NCBI GenBank assembly: GCA_017533165.1
Contig: JAFXIM010000056.1
Coordinates: forward strand, 1-6,158
Direction: 5' to 3'
Source: Eggerthellaceae bacterium
GTDB taxonomy: Bacteria > Actinomycetota > Coriobacteriia > Coriobacteriales > Eggerthellaceae
Length of the DNA stretch: 6,158 nucleotides
A model generated the notes under the pieces. It searched no databases. It was not told where the DNA came from and saw only the letters and a list, made by a program, of their open reading frames with translations. Each line of letters starts with the position of its first letter. Position 1 is the stretch's first letter. The translations under genes were made by a program, and so were the position numbers. Shown one piece after another: positions 1 through 5,156 of this stretch.

Positions 1-27
1 CACGCCGATTTTAAGCTTGGAAGTCAC
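1..27 (-). CDS. purN: Phosphoribosylglycinamide formyltransferase, first nine codons only (partial)
   Basis: Only the N-terminus is inside the window: a GTG start followed by codons reading MTSKLKIGV, which runs off at base 1. In GAR transformylases the N-terminus is a short basic stretch leading into a beta strand of the type KIGVLISGxGTN, and this fragment fits the start of that pattern. The enzyme transfers a formyl group from 10-formyl-tetrahydrofolate to glycinamide ribonucleotide in de novo purine synthesis. The gene begins 26 bases after purM stops, and purM-purN is a very common operon pair, which is the strongest support. The start is set by a Shine-Dalgarno AAGGAGA four bases upstream of the GTG. 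An ATG one base upstream in another frame is followed directly by TGA and cannot be the start. The call rests on nine residues plus context. Confidence 0.8.
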
Positions 28-31
28 ATGT

Positions 32-38
32 TCTCCTT
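32..38 (-). promoter_or_regulatory. Ribosome binding site deciding the purN GTG start
   Basis: The minus strand reads AAGGAGA, a near-perfect Shine-Dalgarno, four bases before GTG at 27-25. It lies in the 26-base purM-purN gap. This spacing favours GTG over the overlapping out-of-frame ATG at 29-27, which meets TGA immediately. Confidence 0.75.
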
Positions 39-53
39 AACGGACCGTCTCCC

Positions 54-1145
54 CTAGAAGGAATACAGGCTGCCGACGTTTGCGTACTGAACCTCGCCCT
101 CGCCCGCTACGATGCGGCCCACGCGATAGGTGGTCTCACCCGCAGCAGCGCATGCGGCCTCGACGGCCTCCACCTGCTCGGGATCAACGATAAGCACAAC
201 GCCAAGACCCATGTTGAAAGTCTTGAGCGCTTCGGTCTCATCAAGATTCGCGGCATCGCAAACGTACTTGACCACGGCAGGGACAGGCCAACTGCCCAAG
301 TCGACCTCGGCGTTTACTGCCTTGGGCAGAGCGCGGTTGAGGTTTTCGGAAATGCCGCCGCCCGTGATATGAGCGAGAGCGCGCACGGCACCAGGTACCT
401 CGTTCATGACAGCACGAACGGGCTTAACGTAAATGCGAGTCGGGGTAAGCAGCGCGTCCACCACATTCTGGCCGCCAAGCTCCTCACGAGCCGCAAACAG
501 CTCGTTTTCGGACTTGCCCTCCACGCACACCTTGCGAGCGAGGGAGTATCCGTTCGAATGCAGGCCGCTCGAAGCAAGACCCACGAGCACGTCGCCCTCG
601 CGAACGCTCATCGGATCAAGCATCTTGGGGCGGTCAACGATGCCTACGCAGAAGCCGGACAGATCGTAGTCATCCGGATCCATGACACCGGGATGCTCGG
701 CCATCTCGCCGCCGATGAGCGCACAGCCCGCCTGCTTGCAGCCCTCACCAATACCGGCCACGATCTCAGCCACGTTTTCAGCCTTAAGCTTGCCAATGGC
801 GACGTAATCAAGGAAAAACAGCGGCTCAGCGCCGGTGGCGAGGATGTCGTTTGCGCACATGGCAACGAGATCGATACCAACGGTGGAATGCTTACCGGTC
901 AGCTGAGCAAGCTTGAGCTTCGTGCCCACGCCGTCAGTACCGGAGACGAGCAGAGGATCTTCCATGTCCTTTGCAGCAGCAATGGAAAACAGGCCGCCGA
1001 AGCCGCCGATATCACCCACTACCTCGGGACGATAAGTGTCATGGACGACGCCTTTGATAGCGTCAACCGCACGCGCTCCCTCAGCCGTATCGACGCCTGC
1101 CTGCGCATAGGTCACGGTCTCGTTTGCCGCAGTCTTAGTATCCAT
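54..1145 (-). CDS. purM: Phosphoribosylformylglycinamidine cyclo-ligase (AIR synthetase)
   Basis: This 363-residue protein is the ATP-dependent cytosolic enzyme that closes the imidazole ring, turning formylglycinamidine ribonucleotide into aminoimidazole ribonucleotide in de novo purine synthesis. It is full length for the family (about 340-360). Visible family signatures are DGVGTKLKLA at residues 71-80 (ATP and phosphate contacts), the DLVAMCANDILATGAEP stretch at 92-108, GGEMAEHP at 145-152, SSGLHSNGYSL at 192-202, HITGGGISENL at 259-269 and FNMGLG at 310-315. Together they cover both the N-terminal and C-terminal halves of the PurM/AIRS fold. The ATG at 1145 is preceded by a purine-rich GAGGAGAGGAAA ribosome binding site. 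purN follows after 26 bases, so the two are probably cotranscribed. A TATACT box about 80 bases upstream may be the promoter. No frameshift or missing motif is seen. Confidence 0.97.
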   Translation of the reverse strand: MDTKTAANETVTYAQAGVDTAEGARAVDAIKGVVHDTYRPEVVGDIGGFGGLFSIAAAKDMEDPLLVSGTDGVGTKLKLAQLTGKHSTVGIDLVAMCANDILATGAEPLFFLDYVAIGKLKAENVAEIVAGIGEGCKQAGCALIGGEMAEHPGVMDPDDYDLSGFCVGIVDRPKMLDPMSVREGDVLVGLASSGLHSNGYSLARKVCVEGKSENELFAAREELGGQNVVDALLTPTRIYVKPVRAVMNEVPGAVRALAHITGGGISENLNRALPKAVNAEVDLGSWPVPAVVKYVCDAANLDETEALKTFNMGLGVVLIVDPEQVEAVEAACAAAGETTYRVGRIVAGEGEVQYANVGSLYSF

Positions 1146-1227
1146 CGTTTCCTCTCCTCGAGTAGTAGCAAATCGGGGCTGCCTTGCTCGCCCGCCTCAT
1201 GCGCGCTAAACCGCACATCAACACACT

Positions 1228-1233
1228 AGTATA
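1228..1233 (-). promoter_or_regulatory. Candidate -10 box of the purM promoter
   Basis: The minus strand reads TATACT (5 of 6 to TATAAT) about 80 bases before the purM start, giving a leader of roughly 75 bases. No good -35 hexamer lies 16-18 bases upstream. Instead that area holds two copies of GGTTGTGC 18 bases apart. The weak -35 lowers confidence and would fit a promoter that needs an activator, but this is inference. Confidence 0.4.
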
Positions 1234-1238
1234 ACGAA

Positions 1239-1264
1239 GCACAACCACGGCCCTTCGCACAACC
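1239..1264 (-). repeat. Two direct copies of GGTTGTGC, 18 bases apart
   Basis: On the minus strand GGTTGTGC occurs at 1264-1257 and again at 1246-1239, just upstream of the candidate purM -10 box. The copies lie in the -35 region, where an activator or repressor could bind. With only two 8-base copies, chance is possible. Confidence 0.3.
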
Positions 1265-1424
1265 CCGCCTAGATGGCTCTAAATGTCGGATTTCAACGCA
1301 ACGCACCCCTTGCCGAGACATCCTCATCAGCTAGCTGTGCACATTTCCAAGGGCCCGCGCACCAAGCGCCTGCGGCATGCGTTACTCTGCGCGATCCTCT
1401 GTCGCGCCGCCGACGTTGCTGAGA

Positions 1425-2723
1425 TCATCGCGACTCACCACGCTGCCAGCCAAGCCGGCGTCCCCCCCCCGCACCGGCGGCACCGCTCGTCATGCCGCCA
1501 TCAAGGGCATAATAGTCAATCGGCTCGAAATAGGTGATGTATCGATACGACCTGTTGGCTCCATCGCAGGTAACCAAGGCGAAGGCCCGCTCGATGTCCG
1601 CTGCGGGAGAGCCCGCAGGATCGGCTGCATAGAGCGAGGTGTCGTAGCGAGCCTGCATGTACGCGGTGCGCTCGGAGCTCGATTCAAAGCGCGGAATGAC
1701 GATATCGGTGCTCGAACCCGGCACGTGCACGTAGGCAAAGGACTTGAGCAGGTAATTGCCCTGCGGCGTCAGCAGGTACACGGTTCGATAGGTGTTAAAC
1801 CAGTCCTCCTCCATGTTCGACAGAGGCGCGAACATAGTGCCGTTGTTCATGTTGTGGCCGTAAATGATGTTCACCTCGTCGGAAAAATCCGCCGTGTTCA
1901 CACCAGAGAGCATGATGGAGCCGTACTCCGCGCCAAATTCAGAGCTCGAAGCACCGTTAAAGTTGTGGTACAGATAGTACTCGTCATCCCCTGCGCGGTG
2001 CGCTATCGGATAGTTAATGTCGGTTCCGGGCATGTAGATCCAACCGACCACATCGGGGTTAATCTGACGCAGCGCCTCCCAATCGACGTCGAAATCGGCA
2101 AGCGTTGCGTTCTCGGGCATGACGAAAGCCTCGCTGGCTATCTCATCGTAGGCGGCCTGGCCCTTCCAGTAGGTGTAGCCGATATAAGCCAGGGCACCCG
2201 CTGAGACTACGAACACAAGGAGGGATATCCAAAACACCACGCGCCATACCCCGCCTCCCTTTTTGGGCGGCTCTGGCGATTGCCGGGGAACGCGAGATCC
2301 GGACGCTTGTCCCGCGCATGGCGGTTGACCTGCAAAGCGGGCAGATTCAAACTGCGAAGATGAGCGCGAAGGAACCTGGGGGCCTTTAACACGCGGATCG
2401 ACAGGACGCACGCGCTGATTAGCTCCCTGACTTACGGGCCGCGCCGCCGGGCTGGAAGGACGCGTTGCCGGGACCGCGGGACGCGAGGGCTGACCCGCGT
2501 TCGGTCTGGCGGTGCGAGCAGCTTGACCCGCAGGACGTACGGGTCGCTGGGGGCTCACCTTCCCCGCCTGATGGGGTGATGGCTGCTCGGGCGAGGATGC
2601 GCGCATCGGGCGACCCTCCGAGCGCATCGCAGCTTCCCTGCCACTCCTTGCAGGGCGCCCTTGTTCTCCGCGCGACATCGCGCGGCGGGGATTGTTGGAC
2701 CTGGGATTGCGATTGTCGGCCAT
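1425..2723 (-). CDS. Class B sortase with long basic, proline-rich cytoplasmic N-terminus
   Basis: This 432-residue membrane protein is a sortase, a cysteine transpeptidase that joins surface proteins to the cell wall or to pilins. Residues 1-157 are rich in Pro, Arg, Ser, Ala and Gln, with net positive charge and likely disorder. One transmembrane helix spans about 160-182, after the basic stretch KK at 154-155. The catalytic domain follows: INPDVVGWIYMPGTDINYPI at 221-240, IIYGHNM at 286-292 with catalytic His290, LVTCDG at 383-388 with catalytic Cys386, and Arg394 in YRYITYF as the likely third residue. The VVGWI/PGTxxxYP pattern and the spacing match class B (SrtB-like) sortases. Family members are usually 200-280 residues, so the N-terminus is unusually long. 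The ATG has an AAAGGGG ribosome binding site and lies 33 bases after a 34-codon membrane gene. The C-terminus passes through nine G at 1462-1470: one G fewer would give a 446-residue product ending at base 1382. No substrate with a sorting signal is in the window. Confidence 0.9.
   Translation of the reverse strand: MADNRNPRSNNPRRAMSRGEQGRPARSGREAAMRSEGRPMRASSPEQPSPHQAGKVSPQRPVRPAGQAARTARPNAGQPSRPAVPATRPSSPAARPVSQGANQRVRPVDPRVKGPQVPSRSSSQFESARFAGQPPCAGQASGSRVPRQSPEPPKKGGGVWRVVFWISLLVFVVSAGALAYIGYTYWKGQAAYDEIASEAFVMPENATLADFDVDWEALRQINPDVVGWIYMPGTDINYPIAHRAGDDEYYLYHNFNGASSSEFGAEYGSIMLSGVNTADFSDEVNIIYGHNMNNGTMFAPLSNMEEDWFNTYRTVYLLTPQGNYLLKSFAYVHVPGSSTDIVIPRFESSSERTAYMQARYDTSLYAADPAGSPAADIERAFALVTCDGANRSYRYITYFEPIDYYALDGGMTSGAAGAGGGRRLGWQRGESR
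1462..1470 (-). repeat. Homopolymer of nine G in the 3' end of the sortase gene
   Basis: The coding strand reads nine consecutive G at codons 418-421. The length sets the reading frame of the last codons. Nine G gives a tail ending GRRLGWQRGESR; eight G gives a 26-residue tail starting DAGLAG and ending TEDRAE at base 1382; ten G gives TPAWLAAW, with the stop at 1435. The catalytic His, Cys and Arg lie upstream and are unaffected. Such a run is prone to slippage in vivo and to miscounting in sequencing. Confidence 0.85.
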
Positions 2724-2756
2724 GACGCCCCTTTGCTCAAAACACGAGACTGCGGG

Positions 2757-2861
2757 CTATTTCTTCATTTCTTCGATAAAGCCCTTGGCAATGTAAAACA
2801 CCACGATCGCCACTACGACGGCAGCCAAAACCCATACCGCTTCAATGGGAATGAAGCTCAT
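2757..2861 (-). CDS. Small single-pass membrane protein, 34 residues, unknown function
   Basis: I do not recognise this protein. It reads from ATG at 2861 to TAG at 2757 and gives 34 residues. It starts MSFIPIEAVW, has one strongly hydrophobic helix over about residues 9-25 (VWVLAAVVVAIVVFYIA), and ends in a short charged, amphipathic tail rich in Lys and Glu (KGFIEEMKK). That is the layout of a single-span membrane microprotein, probably with its charged end in the cytoplasm. Evidence that it is real: an AAGGGTGAG ribosome binding site four bases before the ATG, a well-spaced sigma70-type promoter upstream with no other gene to serve, and a position 33 bases before the sortase gene, so the two are likely cotranscribed. 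Other candidates would be a small regulator or assembly factor of a membrane complex, but nothing in the sequence picks one. Confidence 0.7.
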   Translation of the reverse strand: MSFIPIEAVWVLAAVVVAIVVFYIAKGFIEEMKK

Positions 2862-2901
2862 ACGACTCACCCTTAACTAAAACGCTCTTCGCTCAACTCT
2901 C

Positions 2902-2948
2902 TTTTTGCGAGAGATTATCATACTCCCTCGGGCGAGCTTTCGCAAAAA
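2902..2948. repeat. Inverted repeat flanking the sortase-unit promoter
   Basis: TTTTTGCGA at 2902-2910 is matched by its reverse complement TCGCAAAAA at 2940-2948. The match extends toward the centre with one mismatch to 12 bases per arm (2902-2913 and 2937-2948). One arm covers the -35 hexamer and the other lies just downstream of the -10, with 35 bases between arm centres. This geometry would suit a repressor bound at two half sites, though AT-rich runs can also produce it by chance. Confidence 0.35.
2917..2945 (-). promoter_or_regulatory. Sigma70-type promoter for the small membrane gene and sortase
   Basis: On the minus strand TTGCGA (2945-2940, 4 of 6 to TTGACA) is followed after exactly 17 bases by TATGAT (2922-2917, 5 of 6 to TATAAT). 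The expected start of transcription is near 2910, about 50 bases before the small gene's ATG. It lies downstream of the glmM terminator hairpin, so the pair should form its own transcription unit. Confidence 0.65.
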
Positions 2949-2995
2949 ACGAGCGCGTTGAGGATCTGAAACAAGGTGAGTTCGCTATGAAACGA

Positions 2996-3022
2996 GGCGC
3001 CGCTCCCATGTTGAGCGGCGCC
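2996..3022 (-). terminator. Hairpin terminator after glmM
   Basis: A perfect 10-base-pair GC-rich stem (GGCGCCGCTC at 2996-3005 and GAGCGGCGCC at 3013-3022) with a 7-base loop begins about ten bases after the glmM stop. In the glmM direction the stem is followed by TCGTTTCAT, a weak U tract, and preceded by an A run. The T run lies on the other side, so the structure is better formed for the opposite strand, where no gene is seen. It is still the natural end of the hisE-glmM transcript. Confidence 0.65.
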
Positions 3023-3032
3023 CGGACATTTT

Positions 3033-4403
3033 TTAAGATGCGGCCTCCACCACAGCGGCTATCGCCTTCGCGTGGCTTTCGGCGGCTTCGGCGTCAAGGG
3101 CCTCCACCATGACGCGAACCACCGGCTCGGTACCAGAAGGACGCAGAAGGACGCGGCCGTCTTCGCCTAATGCGGCCTCTGCGGCTGCCACAGCCGCAGC
3201 AACGTCGGCGCTTTCGGCAACCTTCTGCTTGTCACCTACGCGCACGTTGATGAGAACCTGCGGGAAGCGCGTCATAACGGATGCAGCCTCGGCAACGGGC
3301 TTACCGCTGCGCTTCACAGCCGCAAGGAACTGACAAGCGGTCATGAGGCCATCGCCCGTGGAGTTGCACTCCAGAAGGATCATGTGGCCCGACTGCTCGC
3401 CGCCGATGGCAAAACCATGCTCGCGCATTTCCTCGAGCACGTAGCGATCGCCCACCTTGGTTTGCACGACTTTGATACCCGCATCGCGCATGGCGTGAAC
3501 GAAGCCCAAGTTGCACATAACGGTGCTGACCGCCGTGTCGCCCGCGAGCACGCCACGCTTCTTCATGTCGAGCGCGCATACGGCCTCGATGACGTCACCG
3601 TCGAGCTCAATCCCACCGGGAGCCATCATCATGACGCGATCGGCATCGCCGTCATGGGCGATGCCCACGTCGGCGCCGCATTCATCCATGAGCTCGCGCA
3701 AGGGGGTCAAACAAGTGGAACCGCACTTCACGTTGATATCGGTACCGTCAAAGTCATCGTTGATGACCGTCACCTCGGCACCCAAGCGGCGAAGAGCGGC
3801 AGCGCTCGTCAGCGAGGAGGCGCCGTGACCGGTATCGAGGGCCACGTGCATACCGCTGAAGTCAATGCCCTGAGCGCGGATGTTCTCGACAGCGTGCTCG
3901 ATGTAGATCTCGCAGGCGTCCTCGATCTCAATCGCAACGCCAAGTTCGGGGCCAAAGGGCATATGCGCGTCCTCGTCGCCATCAAGTCGAGCGGCGGCAA
4001 CGGCAGCCTCGAGGCCACCGGATGTGATGAAGGATTCGATCTCGTCCTCTACGGCATCGGGAAGCTTGAAGCCGGCGCCATCAAAGAATTTGATGCCGTT
4101 GTACTCGGGCGGATTGTGGGAGGCGCTTATGACGGCGCCGCCGTCGGCATGCAGCTCGCGAACGAGCAGAGCAACGGCAGGCGTGGGGATCACTCCGGCA
4201 AGCAGGGCCGTACCACCCGCGCTGGTAATACCAGCCACCATGGCAGCCTCGAGCATATCACCCGACAGGCGCGTGTCCTTACCGACAACAATGCTCTTTC
4301 CCAAATACCTTGCAGCAGCCTGACCCAAACGGTAGGCCATCTCGCAGGTCAGCTCGACGTTAGCGATGCCGCGAACGCCATCGGTTCCAAACAGTCGTGC
4401 CAT
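3033..4403 (-). CDS. glmM: Phosphoglucosamine mutase
   Basis: This 456-residue cytosolic enzyme converts glucosamine-6-phosphate to glucosamine-1-phosphate, a step on the way to UDP-GlcNAc for peptidoglycan. It is full length for the GlmM family (about 445-455). The order of signatures is complete: MARLFGTDGVRG at the N-terminus; the active serine loop ISASHNPPEYNGIKFF at 92-107, where Ser95 is the residue that is phosphorylated; the metal loop DGDADR at 251-256; the sugar-binding loop GGEQSGH at 334-340; and the phosphate-binding loop RPSGTEP at 421-427. GEQSGH and the MARLFGTDGVRG start favour GlmM over phosphomannomutase or phosphoglucomutase. The ATG at 4403 has AAAGGAAA as ribosome binding site. 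It lies 98 bases after hisE with no clear terminator between them, so cotranscription is likely, though a weak internal promoter cannot be excluded. Confidence 0.97.
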   Translation of the reverse strand: MARLFGTDGVRGIANVELTCEMAYRLGQAAARYLGKSIVVGKDTRLSGDMLEAAMVAGITSAGGTALLAGVIPTPAVALLVRELHADGGAVISASHNPPEYNGIKFFDGAGFKLPDAVEDEIESFITSGGLEAAVAAARLDGDEDAHMPFGPELGVAIEIEDACEIYIEHAVENIRAQGIDFSGMHVALDTGHGASSLTSAAALRRLGAEVTVINDDFDGTDINVKCGSTCLTPLRELMDECGADVGIAHDGDADRVMMMAPGGIELDGDVIEAVCALDMKKRGVLAGDTAVSTVMCNLGFVHAMRDAGIKVVQTKVGDRYVLEEMREHGFAIGGEQSGHMILLECNSTGDGLMTACQFLAAVKRSGKPVAEAASVMTRFPQVLINVRVGDKQKVAESADVAAAVAAAEAALGEDGRVLLRPSGTEPVVRVMVEALDAEAAESHAKAIAAVVEAAS

Positions 4404-4427
4404 GATCGTTTCCTTTCAGCCAATTGA

Positions 4428-4447
4428 TTTCGCGAAGGTAAGCGAAA
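4428..4447 (-). other. Small hairpin in the glmM leader
   Basis: TTTCGC at 4428-4433 and GCGAAA at 4442-4447 form a 6-base-pair stem with an 8-base loop in the hisE-glmM gap, about ten bases upstream of the glmM ribosome binding site. It has no U tract, so it is not a terminator. It could be an mRNA stability or processing element, or chance. Confidence 0.2.
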
Positions 4448-4501
4448 CCGATACCTAACCTTGTAGACGACGCGACCCGAAGCCGCATCAAGCGCATGCC
4501 C

Positions 4502-4978
4502 TTACACGCGTCTCTTGACGAATTCCTCATGCAGGCGAAGAGCGCCTTCGGGGCGCTCCGCCTCAGTCATGCGGTTATTGAGCTCAGCTGCAAACTCGTC
4601 AATGGAGACACCGAAGCGCTCGAGCACCACGAGCAGGTGGTACACGACATCGGCGGCTTCGTAGCGAAGGTGGTCAAGCTGCGCGCTGGCGTCGGCGGCG
4701 AGCTCCTTGGCGAGGTCGCTCTCGGGAGCCAAATCGGCCGCCTCGCGCGCGAAGTAAAGCGCGGCGTCCGTGTCCTTAGCGCCGAGGGCCACTTCCCCAG
4801 CTTCTTCCATGAGCTTTTTCAGGGGCTTGTCGAGATCGCCCGAAAGCAGGCGATAGGTGTAGCTTTCATCCCCCGCCCCACGACGTGCGGCAATGGTTGC
4901 CGCCAGGGCCTCCATAGTTGCACCGATCTGCGAGGCAGGCGCTACCTCGCCTTCGGGAACGTAAGTCTTCTGCGTCAT
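4502..4978 (-). CDS. hisE: Phosphoribosyl-ATP pyrophosphatase
   Basis: This 158-residue protein hydrolyses phosphoribosyl-ATP to phosphoribosyl-AMP, the second step of histidine synthesis, in the cytosol. The all-alpha MazG/HisE-type signatures are clear: SYTYRLLSGDLDKPLKKLMEEAGE at 39-62 with metal-binding Glu58, Glu59 and Glu62, then RYEAADVVYHLLVVLE at 105-120 with Glu107 and Asp110. The closing segment GVSIDEFAAELNNR at 123-136 is also typical. Usual HisE proteins are about 90-110 residues; here there are extra residues at the N-terminus and about 30 extra between the two metal motifs (roughly 70-103). An earlier in-frame ATG at 5077 would add 33 residues, but the start at 4978 has AGGAAAGG five bases upstream and the family motifs begin well after it. 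HisI is not fused. No other his gene is in the window; glmM follows after 98 bases. Confidence 0.92.
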   Translation of the reverse strand: MTQKTYVPEGEVAPASQIGATMEALAATIAARRGAGDESYTYRLLSGDLDKPLKKLMEEAGEVALGAKDTDAALYFAREAADLAPESDLAKELAADASAQLDHLRYEAADVVYHLLVVLERFGVSIDEFAAELNNRMTEAERPEGALRLHEEFVKRRV

Positions 4979-4983
4979 ATTCG

Positions 4984-4991
4984 CCTTTCCT
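4984..4991 (-). promoter_or_regulatory. Ribosome binding site deciding the hisE start
   Basis: AGGAAAGG on the minus strand lies five bases before ATG at 4978-4976. It supports this start over the in-frame ATG at 5077, which sits above the candidate promoter box and lacks a comparable site. Confidence 0.65.
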
Positions 4992-5027
4992 AGCTTGAAC
5001 GCATACAGCATGATCTGTTGTGAGAAA

Positions 5028-5033
5028 AGTATA
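5028..5033 (-). promoter_or_regulatory. Candidate -10 box of the hisE promoter
   Basis: TATACT on the minus strand (5 of 6 to TATAAT) lies about 50 bases before the hisE start and just downstream of the rpoC terminator, where a new promoter is expected. No good -35 is found at 16-18 bases; the nearest TTGAGC is at a short 14-base spacing. GTTGT and ACAAC flank the box as short inverted arms. Confidence 0.4.
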
Positions 5034-5080
5034 CAACCACCAAGCTTGCTCAAATGTTTCCATTCAATTGAGCGCAAAAG

Positions 5081-5114
5081 AAAAGCGAACCCGACACATG
5101 CCGGGTTCGCTTTT
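5081..5114 (-). terminator. Strong intrinsic terminator after rpoC
   Basis: A perfect 13-base-pair stem (AAAAGCGAACCCG at 5081-5093 and its complement at 5102-5114) has an 8-base loop. In the rpoC direction the stem ends in TTTT followed by CTTTT, a good U tract. The A and T ends of the stem also make it workable in the opposite direction. It begins about 43 bases after the rpoC stop and separates rpoC from hisE. Confidence 0.9.
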
Positions 5115-5156
5115 CATTCGTGCTATTCGAACGCGGACGCTCATCAGGCGATGGAT

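Noticed and set aside
369..1229. Long plus-strand open frame of 286 codons opposite purM
   Set aside because: It overlaps a clear purM gene on the other strand, has no family motifs or good ribosome binding site, and is a by-product of GC-rich codon use.
1328..1337. Perfect palindrome CAGCTAGCTG
   Set aside because: A single 10-base palindrome with no promoter or partner copy; expected by chance in a sequence of this length.
1146..1424. Search for a terminator, riboswitch or small gene between the sortase and purM
   Set aside because: Only short GC-rich stems without a U tract were found (for example around 1361-1375), the leader is too short and lacks purine riboswitch features, and no frame has both a ribosome binding site and protein-like composition, apart from the alternative sortase tail down to 1382.
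1377..2204. Plus-strand open frame of 275 codons opposite the sortase
   Set aside because: The sortase on the minus strand carries all catalytic motifs; this frame has none and no start signal.
3384..4427. Plus-strand open frame of 347 codons opposite glmM
   Set aside because: It is antisense to the fully motif-complete glmM and shows no recognisable domain; a shadow frame.
4979..5077. N-terminal extension of HisE by 33 residues from an upstream ATG
   Set aside because: The ATG at 4978 has a good ribosome binding site, the extension matches nothing, and a candidate promoter box lies inside it.
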